From NCBI RefSeq assembly GCF_003217355.1, contig NZ_QJTK01000003.1, forward strand, positions 163,528 through 227,527: DNA of 64,000 bases. The letters are read 5' to 3'. The notes under the pieces are model-generated. The model ran no database searches. It was given only the letters and a program-made list of their open reading frames with translations, and was not told where the DNA came from. How positions within the stretch are numbered: position 1 is the stretch's first letter; each line of letters begins with the position of its first letter. The DNA is from Rhodobacter viridis (GTDB lineage Bacteria; Pseudomonadota; Alphaproteobacteria; Rhodobacterales; Rhodobacteraceae). A program made the position numbers and the translations under genes. Positions 1 to 7,879 of this stretch are shown piece by piece.

Positions 1-704
1 AGCACGCCGATGTGCGCCGGATGCTGGCCGAGATGCGGGCCGAGATCTTTGCCGCGCGCGCGATTGCGCTGGCTTGTGCCGTCGCGCTCGATCTGGGGCG
101 GGCGACGGGCGAGGAGCATTGGCTGGCCCGCGCGGCGCTGCTGACGCCGATCGCCAAGGCCTACGGCACCGATACCGGGATCTGGGTGGCCGAACAGGGC
201 GTGCAGGTGCATGGCGGCATGGGCTTCATCGAACAGACGGGTGCTGCGCAATATTGCCGCGACGTGCGGGTGACAGCGATCTACGAGGGCACGAACGGCA
301 TTCAGGCGATGGACCTTGTGGGGCGCAAGATGGCCGATGACGGCCGTGCCGCCTTCCGTCTGCTGCAGGAAATCGAGGATGCCGCGAAAGCCGCGCGCGA
401 GGCGCTGCCCGATCTCGCCGAAGCGGTCTGGCAATCGGCCGAGACGCTGCGTGAACATACCGAAGGCATGATCGCACAAGGCACGCAGGATCGCTTCGCC
501 GGGGCCGTGCCTTACCTGCGTGCCTTTGCCCGGGTGCTTGGCGCGCATTACCATCTGCGCGCGGCGCTTGAAGGCGGCGCGCATGAAAAGCTGGCTGCGA
601 TCTACATCCGTCGTCTTCTGCCGCAGGCCGAGGCGGCCTTGGCGGCGGCCAGTGCCGGGGCGGTTGACCTTTTCGCGCTTTCCCCCGAAGACCTCGGGGC
701 ATGA
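1..704 (+). CDS. Acyl-CoA dehydrogenase, C-terminal part (5' truncated by window edge)
   Basis: The reading frame is open from the first bases, so only the C-terminal ~233 residues are present. It would oxidise an acyl-CoA to the 2-enoyl-CoA with FAD, passing electrons to ETF. The visible part holds the end of the acyl-CoA dehydrogenase helical domain with the hallmark YEGTNGIQA, whose Glu aligns with the catalytic base of the family. It is followed by a ~120-residue tail resembling the 'acetyl-CoA dehydrogenase C-terminal-like' domain found in long (~590 aa) members such as the DmdC (methylmercaptopropionyl-CoA) group. Substrate cannot be fixed from the fragment. The stop overlaps the next gene's start as ATGA, so the two are probably translationally coupled. 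Confidence 0.9.
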   Translation, partial: HADVRRMLAEMRAEIFAARAIALACAVALDLGRATGEEHWLARAALLTPIAKAYGTDTGIWVAEQGVQVHGGMGFIEQTGAAQYCRDVRVTAIYEGTNGIQAMDLVGRKMADDGRAAFRLLQEIEDAAKAAREALPDLAEAVWQSAETLREHTEGMIAQGTQDRFAGAVPYLRAFARVLGAHYHLRAALEGGAHEKLAAIYIRRLLPQAEAALAAASAGAVDLFALSPEDLGA

Positions 705-1732
705 AACAACGGTCCGGTCTGAGCTTCCCCTTTGAAACTGCCCCCGCCTTCGGCGAGACCCTCGAGGTCGCCGAGGGCGTGCTTTGGTTGCGCCTGCCGC
801 TGCCGATGGCGCTCGATCACGTCAATGCCTATGCGCTGGATGACGGTGATGGCTGGACGCTGGTCGATCCGGGCATCGACAGCCGGGCCTGCCGCGCGGC
901 CTTGCAACAGGCGCTCGATGGCCCGCTGGCGGGCAAGCCGGTCACGCGGGTCATCGTCACCCATTACCACCCCGATCACATCGGTCTGGCGGGCTGGCTG
1001 CAGGCCCGCGGCGCCGAGCTGTGGACGACCCGGACAAGCTGGCTTTTTGCCCGGATGCTGATGCTTGACGAGCATCCCCTGCCGGTGCCGGAAACGCTCG
1101 CCTTCTGGAAAGCCGCCGGGATGGACCCGGATCTGCTGGCGCGGCGGGCACAGGAACGGCCCTTCAACTTCGCCGATTGCGTGCATCCGCTGCCTTTGGG
1201 CTTTCGCAACATGGTCGAGGGCGATCTGATCCGCTCCGCCGGGCGGCGCTGGCGGGTGCGGATCGGGCAGGGCCATGCGCCCGATCACGCCACGCTCTGG
1301 AGCGAAGATGACGCGCTGATCCTTGGCGGCGATCAGCTCTTGCCGGGGATTTCCGCCAATCTGGGCACCTATGCCAGCGAGCCGCTCGCCGATCCGGTGG
1401 CGGATTGGCTGTCCGCCTGCCGCAGCTTCCAGCCGCTCGCGCGCGAAGATCAGCTGATTCTGCCCGGCCACAAGCTGCCCTTCCTCGGCCTGCCGCTGCG
1501 GCTGCATCAGATGATCGAAAACCACGAGGGCGCCCTCGCCCGTCTGCGCGAGGTTCTGGCCGAGGCCCCGCGCAGCGCGACCGCGTGTTTCCCGGTGCTG
1601 TTCAAGCGCCCGGTCGGCGAGGCGGAATACGGCATGGCGCTGGTCGAGGCGGTGGCGCATCTGAACCACCTTTTCCTGCGCGGCGAGATCCGCCGCGACA
1701 CCCGCGACGGCGTCTGGCTCTGGTCCGCCTGA
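701..1732 (+). CDS. MBL-fold metallo-hydrolase
   Basis: 343 residues of the metallo-beta-lactamase fold. The dinuclear metal motif THYHPDH lies at about residues 85-91, followed by a downstream His (GHAPDH, ~190), an Asp (GGDQLL, ~208) and a C-terminal PGHK His (~255). That is a full set of metal ligands for a thioesterase/glyoxalase II-like hydrolase. It starts inside the stop of the acyl-CoA dehydrogenase (ATGA overlap), so a role in the same acyl-CoA or thioester pathway is likely but inferred. The C-terminal ~80 residues form the helical extension seen in LACTB2-like members. The natural substrate is unknown. Frame and motifs are clear. Confidence 0.9.
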   Translation: MKQRSGLSFPFETAPAFGETLEVAEGVLWLRLPLPMALDHVNAYALDDGDGWTLVDPGIDSRACRAALQQALDGPLAGKPVTRVIVTHYHPDHIGLAGWLQARGAELWTTRTSWLFARMLMLDEHPLPVPETLAFWKAAGMDPDLLARRAQERPFNFADCVHPLPLGFRNMVEGDLIRSAGRRWRVRIGQGHAPDHATLWSEDDALILGGDQLLPGISANLGTYASEPLADPVADWLSACRSFQPLAREDQLILPGHKLPFLGLPLRLHQMIENHEGALARLREVLAEAPRSATACFPVLFKRPVGEAEYGMALVEAVAHLNHLFLRGEIRRDTRDGVWLWSA

Positions 1733-1858
1733 GGCCGAGTGGCACCGAATAGACACTTGCCGGGAAAACTCAGGCAAAGGGGCTGGCGCCCGTTGCCGCG
1801 GCCTGCGGGCCATGCTTAACCGCCCGCGACACTGACACTTTTGCCCGAGGTTCTCCGG

Positions 1859-2488
1859 ATGCGTGCGCTTCTTCTTTGTCTGGCCCTGCCGCTCACGCTC
1901 GCCGCCTGTGCCGAACCGAAATGGGCCCCCGACGAGGCGGTGAAGGCCGCGCGCTACTCGACCGGCAATGCGCCCTCGCTGACGCTGTTCACCGTGATCT
2001 CGACCCGGACCGGTGCCGGGGGCCATTCGGCGCTGATGATCGACGGGCGCGAGCGGGTGATCTTTGACCCCGCCGGGACCTGGTATCACCCCTCGGTGCC
2101 GGAGCGGAACGACGTCGATTTCGGCATCACCGAGCGGATGTACAAGTTCTACATCGACTATCATGCCCGCGAATCCTGGTATGTGCGCGAACAGCGCGTG
2201 CCGATCAGCCCGGCGCAGGCCGATGCCCTGCTGGCCCGGGTCGAGTCGAACGGTGCGGTGGCCAAGATGATGTGCGCGAACGACACCTCGTCCGTGCTGC
2301 GCGCGATCCCCGGGTTCGAGAGCATCCCGGGCACGACCTCGCCCTTGAAACTGTCGAAGGCCTTCGGGCAGCTGCCCGGCGTCGTGACCGAGGATCACTA
2401 CGACAACGATCCCGACGACAATTCGGGCGTGCTGATGATCCAGCAGGCGCCGCCGCAGCACGGCACCGCGTTTGGCAAGACCGAGTGA
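1859..2488 (+). CDS. Predicted lipoprotein of unknown function
   Basis: 209 residues. The start ATG at 1859 is chosen over a TTG at 1841 because GAGG (1847-1850) sits 8 bases upstream and the protein then begins with a clean lipoprotein signal, MRALLLCLALPLTLAAC, with Cys at about residue 17. The mature part has a conserved-looking GGHSALMID segment (~residue 60) and a later MMCAND segment (~140). A His followed by a Cys would fit a permuted papain/NlpC-like fold, but this is conjecture from two motifs only. No family is recognised with certainty. It converges on azlD with a six-base gap. Confidence 0.75.
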   Translation: MRALLLCLALPLTLAACAEPKWAPDEAVKAARYSTGNAPSLTLFTVISTRTGAGGHSALMIDGRERVIFDPAGTWYHPSVPERNDVDFGITERMYKFYIDYHARESWYVREQRVPISPAQADALLARVESNGAVAKMMCANDTSSVLRAIPGFESIPGTTSPLKLSKAFGQLPGVVTEDHYDNDPDDNSGVLMIQQAPPQHGTAFGKTE

Positions 2489-2494
2489 TCGGTC

Positions 2495-2836
2495 TCAGCC
2501 AAGTGCCCAGAGCGCCAGATACAGCGTGACGAGCCCGCCAAGGATCGCGGCCAGCGTGTTGCGGCTGGCCAGTCCGACGGCGAGTGTTGCCCCGGCGGCG
2601 AGCAGCCGCGCCGGATCGGGATGCCCGCCAGTGGCCGCGGGCCACAGCACGAGCGGCGCCACAAGCCCCGGAAGCACTGCGACGGCCGTATAGCGCAGGT
2701 GCCGCAGCGCCCATTCCGGCAGCGGCCGGTTGCCGATCCAGCCAAGGAAGGAATAGCGCAGCACGAAGGTGCCGATCCCCAGCGCGGTGATGATCAGCCA
2801 GATCTTCGGATGGCCGTAAAGCTCTGCCGGGGTCAT
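2495..2836 (-). CDS. azlD: AzlD, small subunit of branched-chain amino acid exporter
   Basis: 113 residues with about four hydrophobic helices and the AzlD-typical RYSFLGWIGNRPLPEW segment near residues 27-42. It pairs with AzlC to export branched-chain amino acids or their analogues across the inner membrane. The start ATG (2834-2836) overlaps the azlC stop as ATGA, the usual azlCD arrangement, so the two are co-translated. Length is normal for the family. The opposite-strand lipoprotein gene ends six bases away. Confidence 0.9.
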   Translation of the reverse strand: MTPAELYGHPKIWLIITALGIGTFVLRYSFLGWIGNRPLPEWALRHLRYTAVAVLPGLVAPLVLWPAATGGHPDPARLLAAGATLAVGLASRNTLAAILGGLVTLYLALWALG

Positions 2837-3552
2837 CGCGCGGCCCTCCTGCGGATCAGCCAGAGTTCGGTTTGCGCCCCGGCGGCCATGGCGATCAGCG
2901 CGGCAAGGATCAGTCCCGTGCCCGAGGGCAGGAAAGACAGCACCAGCGCCATCGTGATCGAGACGGCGGCGGCGACCAGATGCGGCAGCGAACGCAGCAT
3001 CGGCGCGATCATCGCGAGGAACGTCACCGGCACCGCGAAATCGAGCGCGAAGGCGGGCGGGATCGCCTTGCCGAGCCATGCCCCCGCGAGGGTGGAGACA
3101 TACCACTGCGGGCAGACCGGCGTGCAGGCCCCGGCGTAATAGGCCAGCTTCTCGGCGAGACTCTGTTTCGGGGCGCGCTCGTAATCGGCGTTTGACAGCG
3201 CGAAGACCTGATCGACCATGAAATAGGCCACGAGCGCGCGGGCCCAGCTGGGCGCCGCGCCCAGATGTGGCGCCAGCGACGCGGAATACATCGCCATGCG
3301 CAGGTTCACCGCGAGCGAGGCGAGGATCACCATCACCGTGCTCGCATGATCGGTCATCAGTTGCACCGCGGTGAATTGCGAGGCGCCCGCGATCACCAGG
3401 ACGGAAAAGCCCATCACCTCGGTCAGGCTCAACCCGGCTTCGGACCCCGCGACGCCGAAGAGGACGCCAAAGGGCACGATCACCAGGATGAAGGGCAGAC
3501 CTTGGCGGCAGCCGCGCCAATAGGCGGAGGACAGGGAGGTTCGGGCGGTCAT
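2833..3552 (-). CDS. azlC: AzlC family branched-chain amino acid exporter, large subunit
   Basis: 239 residues, a normal AzlC length, with the N-terminal signature FILVIVPFGVLFGVAGSEAG (about residues 20-39) followed by five or more membrane helices and the helix ending GAGASQFTAVQL-like sequence (here IAGASQFTAVQL). It forms the transporter with AzlD. No strong Shine-Dalgarno is visible before the ATG at 3552, but the family N-terminus supports this start. Substrate range (Leu, Ile, Val or analogues) follows from the family, not the sequence. Confidence 0.92.
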   Translation of the reverse strand: MTARTSLSSAYWRGCRQGLPFILVIVPFGVLFGVAGSEAGLSLTEVMGFSVLVIAGASQFTAVQLMTDHASTVMVILASLAVNLRMAMYSASLAPHLGAAPSWARALVAYFMVDQVFALSNADYERAPKQSLAEKLAYYAGACTPVCPQWYVSTLAGAWLGKAIPPAFALDFAVPVTFLAMIAPMLRSLPHLVAAAVSITMALVLSFLPSGTGLILAALIAMAAGAQTELWLIRRRAAR

Positions 3553-3657
3553 GGGGCTTGTCTCGAGGGAAGGGATGGGAGAGTTCTAGGGACAGCACGG
3601 CACGGCGCCAAGCGGGTGATTGTATCGGGCGCAATTCGCGACGACATGGGGGCGAGG

Positions 3658-4242
3658 ATGAAGGTGCTCTTGCACCAAGGCCTGACGGACGGGCAGCGCC
3701 GCGAGGCGGCGGCGCTCTACTGGCGTGCCTTCGGGGCGAAGCTTGGCCGGGTGATGGGGCCCGAGGCGAAGGCGCTTGCCTTCATCGAGCGGGTGATCGA
3801 TCCCGGCCATGTGATCGCGGCGGTGGATGCGCGCGGCCATGTTCTGGGCGTGATCGGCTTTCGCACCCGCGAGGGCGCCTTTGTCGGCGGCGATCGCCGC
3901 GACCTGCGGGCGGTCTATGGCCGCATCGGCGCGCTCTGGCGCGGCCTTGCGCTGCAGGCCCTGGCACAGGATCTGGAACAGGAAACGCTCTGCGTCGATG
4001 GCTTCGCCGTGGCCGAGAGCGTGCGCGGCATGGGGCTTGGCGAGGCGCTGATCGAAGCGCTCTGCGCCGAGGCGCAGAGGCGCGGCTACCGGGCGGTGCG
4101 GCTGGATGTGGTCGACGAGAACCTGCGCGCAAAGGCGCTTTACGACCGGCTCGGCTTTGCGGTGACCGGCCGGGTGGATCGCTGGCTGACCGCGGTCGTC
4201 TTCGGCTATCGCACCGCGGTGGCGATGGAGCGGTCTTTGTAA
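3658..4242 (+). CDS. GNAT family N-acetyltransferase
   Basis: About 194 residues. The acetyl-CoA binding motif A is clear: VAESVRGMGLGEALIEAL at about residues 117-134 fits the R/Q-x-x-G-x-G/A pattern, and it is followed by RLDVVDENLRAKALYDRLGF, the usual motif B. The gene is preceded by G-rich sequence (GGGGG at 3648-3652). An in-frame ATG at 3646 is the alternative start and cannot be excluded. The acceptor (amino acid, protein, antibiotic or polyamine) cannot be told. The gene is divergent from azlC and followed by an intergenic repeat cluster. Confidence 0.85.
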   Translation: MKVLLHQGLTDGQRREAAALYWRAFGAKLGRVMGPEAKALAFIERVIDPGHVIAAVDARGHVLGVIGFRTREGAFVGGDRRDLRAVYGRIGALWRGLALQALAQDLEQETLCVDGFAVAESVRGMGLGEALIEALCAEAQRRGYRAVRLDVVDENLRAKALYDRLGFAVTGRVDRWLTAVVFGYRTAVAMERSL

Positions 4243-4265
4243 ACTGTCGCGTCTCAGGAGTATTT

Positions 4266-4287
4266 CGCCTCGGCTGGCGCCGAGGCG
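4266..4287. terminator. GC-rich hairpin after the GNAT gene
   Basis: CGCCTCGGC (4266-4274), loop TGGC, then GCCGAGGCG (4279-4287): a perfect 9-bp stem 24 bases after the acetyltransferase stop. No U-run follows, so it may be a rho-assisted terminator or part of the neighbouring repeat cluster. Confidence 0.5.
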
Positions 4288-4308
4288 ACCCGCCGGGTGC
4301 TCCGCCCC

Positions 4309-4350
4309 GCCGAGGCAATGCCTCGGCCCCGAGATATTTGCAGCAAGGCA
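4309..4350 (+). repeat. Hairpin-tail intergenic repeat, copy 1
   Basis: The stem GCCGAGGC (4309-4316) / GCCTCGGC (4320-4327) is followed by CCCC and the tail GAGATATTTGCAGCAAGG. It belongs to a family seen at six sites in the window: a G/C hairpin, a short C-rich spacer, then an ATTT...CAAGA-type tail. Here it faces copy 2 across the gap between two convergent genes. Confidence 0.6.
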
Positions 4351-4403
4351 AACAGGGGGCAAAAACAAGGACACCGGCCGAGCGATCGCCGCTCTGCCGG
4401 TGC

Positions 4404-4455
4404 CTGCTTCTTCTTGGCGAAACTACGCTGGGGGGTGCGGGGGGCAAAGCCCCCC
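4404..4455 (-). repeat. Hairpin-tail intergenic repeat, copy 2 (likely gabD terminator)
   Basis: Read on the minus strand: hairpin GGGGGGC-TTT-GCCCCCC (4439-4455), spacer GCACCCCCC, then the tail AGCGTAGTTTCGCCAAGAAG. It lies 42 bases beyond the gabD stop, so it plausibly ends gabD transcription. A further inverted repeat (CACCGGC 4372-4378 / GCCGGTG 4396-4402) lies between copies 1 and 2. Confidence 0.6.
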
Positions 4456-4496
4456 GGCGGGTCGTCCCGCGTCAGCGGGACGAAATCTGCCCCCGC

Positions 4497-5975
4497 TCAG
4501 ATCGACAGGCAGACGTATTTCAGTTCGAGATAATCCTCGACGCCATGATGGCTGCCCTCGCGGCCCAGACCCGACTGCTTGACGCCGCCGAAGGGCGCCA
4601 CCTCGGTCGAGATGATCCCGGTGTTCACGCCGACGATGCCGTATTCCAGACCCTCCTGCACCCGGGTGATCCGGCCCACGTCGCGGGCGTAGAAATAGGA
4701 GGCCAGACCGAAGATCGTGGCATTGGCCTTTTCGATCACCTCGGCTTCGGTCTCGAACTTGAACAAGGGCGCGACCGGGCCGAAGGTCTCCTCGGTCGCC
4801 ACTTTCATCGCTTGCGTGACACCGGTCACCACGGTCGGCTGGAAGAAGGTGCCGCCCAGTTCATGCCGCGCCCCGCCGGTGACGATGGTGCCGCCGCCCG
4901 CCACCACATCGGCGATGTGTTCCTCGACCTTCTCGACCGCATCGGCCGAGATCAGCGGCCCGGTGGTCACGCCGTCCTTCAGCCCGTCGCCCACATTGAG
5001 CTTGCGCACCGCGGCGGCCAGCTTCTCGGCGAAAGTGTCATAGACGCCCGCCTGCACGTAGATCCGGTTCGCGCAGACGCAGGTCTGGCCGTTGTTGCGG
5101 AACTTCGACATCATCGCGCCCTCGACCGCCGCATCCAGATCGGCGTCGTCAAAGACGATGAAGGGCGCGTTGCCGCCGAGTTCCATCGAGCATTTCATCA
5201 CCTGATCCGCCGCCTGACGCAGCAGGATGCGCCCGACCTCGGTCGAGCCGGTGAAGGTCAGTTTCCGCACCGCATGGTTTTCGCAGAATTCCTTGCCGAT
5301 ATCCGAAGCGCGCGACGAGGTGATCACCGACAGGATCCCCTTCGGCAGACCGGCACGTTCGCCCAGAAGCCCCATCGCCAGCGCCGAGAGCGGCGTTTCG
5401 GACGCCGGACGGCAGACGAAGCCGCAGCCCACCGCGATCGCGGGGCCAGCCTTGCGCGCGATCATCGCATTCGGGAAGTTCCAGGGCGTGATACTGCCCA
5501 CGACCCCGATCGGTTGTTTCAGCACGGTGATGCGCTTGTCGCGCATGTGGCCCGGGATCGTCTCGCCGTAGATGCGCTTGGCTTCCTCGCCGAACCATTC
5601 GATGAAGGAGGCGCCATAGGCGATCTCGCCCCGCGCTTCCGCCAGCGGCTTGCCCATTTCGGCGGTAAGGATCAGCGCCAGATCCTCCTGGTTCGCCATC
5701 ATCAGCTCGAACCATTTGCGCATCACCGCGGCGCGTTCCTTGCCGGTGCGGGCAGCCCAGTCCTTCATCGCGACTTCCGCGGCCTTGATGGCGCGGGCGG
5801 TATCGGCGCGGGTCAGATCGGGCACGGTGCAGATCACGTCGCCGCGGGCCGGGTTCATCACCGCGAAGGTCTTGCCGTCTTCGGCATCGACCCATTCGCC
5901 GGCGACAAGCGCCTTCGTGCAGAGCAGGCTGGGATCCTTGAGCAGCGATTTCAGATTGGTCACGGTGTCGAGCAT
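4497..5975 (-). CDS. gabD: NAD(P)-dependent succinate-semialdehyde dehydrogenase
   Basis: 492 residues, full length for GabD-type aldehyde dehydrogenases. It oxidises succinate semialdehyde to succinate in GABA catabolism. The general-base Glu is in MELGGNAPF (~residue 263) and the nucleophile Cys in NNGQTCVCANR (~297). The adjacent second Cys is the pattern seen in redox-sensitive SSADHs. The N-terminus TKALVAGEWVDAEDG matches the family, which is why ATG 5975 is preferred to ATGs further upstream (5987, 6014). No GABA transaminase is in the window. A nearby formamidase-like hydrolase is divergent, so the two do not form an operon. Confidence 0.93.
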   Translation of the reverse strand: MLDTVTNLKSLLKDPSLLCTKALVAGEWVDAEDGKTFAVMNPARGDVICTVPDLTRADTARAIKAAEVAMKDWAARTGKERAAVMRKWFELMMANQEDLALILTAEMGKPLAEARGEIAYGASFIEWFGEEAKRIYGETIPGHMRDKRITVLKQPIGVVGSITPWNFPNAMIARKAGPAIAVGCGFVCRPASETPLSALAMGLLGERAGLPKGILSVITSSRASDIGKEFCENHAVRKLTFTGSTEVGRILLRQAADQVMKCSMELGGNAPFIVFDDADLDAAVEGAMMSKFRNNGQTCVCANRIYVQAGVYDTFAEKLAAAVRKLNVGDGLKDGVTTGPLISADAVEKVEEHIADVVAGGGTIVTGGARHELGGTFFQPTVVTGVTQAMKVATEETFGPVAPLFKFETEAEVIEKANATIFGLASYFYARDVGRITRVQEGLEYGIVGVNTGIISTEVAPFGGVKQSGLGREGSHHGVEDYLELKYVCLSI

Positions 5976-6063
5976 GGCGCATCTCATGGTTTGAGGGATA
6001 TGAGAGGGAAGCACGGGGCGGCGCGGATGTAAATTGGCCGCCGTGGAAAGAAAGGGTGAGGAA

Positions 6064-6837
6064 GTGACCGATCTGGACGATGCCTATGCCAATATGCCTT
6101 ACATCCCCGGGGGCGCGGACTATCCCGCGCGCTGGGCCAAGGCCGCGGCCGACTATCGCGACGAGGCGATGATGGTGCAGGTGGGCTATGGTCCCGGGGT
6201 GCGGCGGCAGATCGATCTCTTCCTGCCGATGGGCAGCCAGAAGGGGCTGATCATCTTCGTGCATGGCGGTTACTGGATGAAATTCTGCCCGCAGGATTTC
6301 TCGCATCTGGCCAGGGGCGCGGTCGAGGCGGGCTGGGTCGTGGCGATGCCCGGCTATGATCTGGCGCCCGACATGCGCATCGAGCAGATCACCGGGCTGA
6401 TCGCGATCGCGGTGGCCGAGCTGGCACGCCGTTTCACCGGGCCGATCCGGCTCGTTGGCCATTCGGCGGGCGGGCATCTGGTGGCGCGGATGCTGGAACC
6501 CGGGCTTTTGCCCGAGGCCGTCGCCGCGCGGATCGAGCGGGTGGTGCCGATCTCGCCGGTCTCGGACCTTGCGCCGCTGTTGCGAACTTCGATGAACGAG
6601 ACGCTGCGGCTCGACGCCGCCGAGGCCACCCGCGAAAGTCCGGTGCATCAGCCGGTGCCCAAGGTTCCGGTCCATGTCTGGGTCGGCGCCGACGAGCGTC
6701 CGGCCTTCCTCGATCAGGCCCGCGGTCTGGCCGAGGCCTGGTCCTGCCCGCTGACCGTCGAACCGGGGCGGCACCATTTCGACGTGATCGACGGGCTCGA
6801 GGCGGAAAGCCCGTTGCTGTCGGCGGTGATCGCGTAA
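6064..6837 (+). CDS. Alpha/beta hydrolase, kynurenine formamidase-like
   Basis: 257 residues. The oxyanion motif HGGYW (~residues 67-71), nucleophile elbow GHSAGGH (Ser ~133), an Asp in VGADERP (~209) and a His in GRHHFDV (~237) give a complete triad. HGG[YF]W with this length is typical of the arylformamidase (AFMID/BNA7) branch that hydrolyses N-formylkynurenine. The function is inferred, since no other kynurenine-pathway gene is nearby. Start is the GTG at 6064 with AAAGGG seven bases upstream. A TTG at 6034 is less likely. An intergenic hairpin begins three bases after the stop. Confidence 0.8.
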   Translation: MTDLDDAYANMPYIPGGADYPARWAKAAADYRDEAMMVQVGYGPGVRRQIDLFLPMGSQKGLIIFVHGGYWMKFCPQDFSHLARGAVEAGWVVAMPGYDLAPDMRIEQITGLIAIAVAELARRFTGPIRLVGHSAGGHLVARMLEPGLLPEAVAARIERVVPISPVSDLAPLLRTSMNETLRLDAAEATRESPVHQPVPKVPVHVWVGADERPAFLDQARGLAEAWSCPLTVEPGRHHFDVIDGLEAESPLLSAVIA

Positions 6838-6839
6838 AA

Positions 6840-6888
6840 GGGGGGCTCTGCCCCCCTGACCCCTCGAGATATTTGGGGCAAGATGAAG
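6840..6888 (+). repeat. Hairpin-tail intergenic repeat, copy 3 (terminator)
   Basis: GGGGGGC-TCT-GCCCCCC (6840-6856) starts three bases after the hydrolase stop. The spacer TGACCCCTC follows, then the tail GAGATATTTGGGGCAAGATG (ends 6887-6888). It fills the space between convergent genes and probably acts as a transcription end for the plus-strand gene. Confidence 0.65.
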
Positions 6889-6892
6889 GGGA

Positions 6893-7879
6893 TCAGCGCA
6901 GGTCTTGCCAGCTCGGTTGCAGATCGCTCGGAAGGGGCGTGGCGGCAAAGACCGCGCGGGCAATGGCGCGGGCAAGGCAGGCGCTGGCGGCATGGCCCAG
7001 CTGGAACGGATCGGTGATCGGGTCCCCCAGCGGCCTCGCACCCGTGGCCGCGGCAAAGACCAGATCGCCATCAAGCGGCGTGTGGCTGGGCACCAGCGCC
7101 CGGGCCATGCCGTCATGCGCGGCCACGGCCAGCCGATGCGCCTGCGCCTTTGTGAGCGCCGCGTCGGTGGCGACGATGGCGATGGTCGTGGCCTCGCCCA
7201 TCCGCTTCATCGGCAGGGGTTCCGCATGGGCCGGGTAACAGGGGGCAGGGCCGAGCCCGCCGAATTCCGCCGCCATTTCCCAGGGCGCCGCCCAGAAATG
7301 CCGGGTCTCGCCCACGGTTGCTGATCCGAGCGCATTCACCGCGACCAGCGCGCCGACGGTGAAGCCGCTCTCCAGCACCGCCGAGGCCGAGCCGAGCCCG
7401 CCCTTGAGCCTGCCCGTCAGCGCCCCGAAGCCCGCGCCCGCGCTGCCGATCTCGAAGCGTTCCGCGGCCACCGCCAGCGCCGCCCGGCCAAGCCCTGCAT
7501 AGGGGTTTTCCGCCCAGCCCTTGGCGCCGCCGTTCAACAGATCGAAGAGGATCGCGGCAGGTACGATCGGCACCCGCACCGGGCCGACCGGAAAGCCGCG
7601 CCCCATCGCATGCAGCCCGGCCATCACCCCCGAGGCGGCCTCAAGACCAAAGGCCGAGCCGCCCGACAGCACCAGCGCATCGACGCTTTCGACCAGCTTG
7701 TCGGGGGCCAGAAGGTCGGTCTCGCGCGTGCCGGGGGCGCCGCCCATCACATGCACGGCGGCGGTGAAGGGGCGGTCCGCCGTCAGCACGGTCACGCCAG
7801 AGCGCAGCGCGGTGTCATGCGCATTGCCGACGCGCAGCCCGGCAACATCGGTGATCAGATTGCGCGGTCCGGGTTTCAT
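6893..7879 (-). CDS. P1 family peptidase (DmpA/NylC-like N-terminal nucleophile hydrolase)
   Basis: 328 residues of the P1/DmpA fold. Visible hallmarks are NLITDVAGLRVGNA at the N-terminus (~7-20), GGAPGTRETDLL (~45-56), the Gly-rich VLSGGSAFGLEAASGVM (~68-85) and FGALTGRLKGGLGSAS in the middle. Family members self-cleave to expose an N-terminal Ser/Thr nucleophile and act on beta-peptides or amides. I cannot identify the cleavage residue with certainty. The start ATG overlaps the stop of the GMC oxidoreductase gene (ATGA), so the two are co-translated. The physiological amide is unknown. Confidence 0.85.
   Translation of the reverse strand: MKPGPRNLITDVAGLRVGNAHDTALRSGVTVLTADRPFTAAVHVMGGAPGTRETDLLAPDKLVESVDALVLSGGSAFGLEAASGVMAGLHAMGRGFPVGPVRVPIVPAAILFDLLNGGAKGWAENPYAGLGRAALAVAAERFEIGSAGAGFGALTGRLKGGLGSASAVLESGFTVGALVAVNALGSATVGETRHFWAAPWEMAAEFGGLGPAPCYPAHAEPLPMKRMGEATTIAIVATDAALTKAQAHRLAVAAHDGMARALVPSHTPLDGDLVFAAATGARPLGDPITDPFQLGHAASACLARAIARAVFAATPLPSDLQPSWQDLR

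Noticed and set aside
3558-6032. An 824-codon plus-strand frame across the GNAT gene and gabD
   Set aside because: It runs through a true gene in another frame, an intergenic repeat cluster and the antisense of gabD; no protein-like features.
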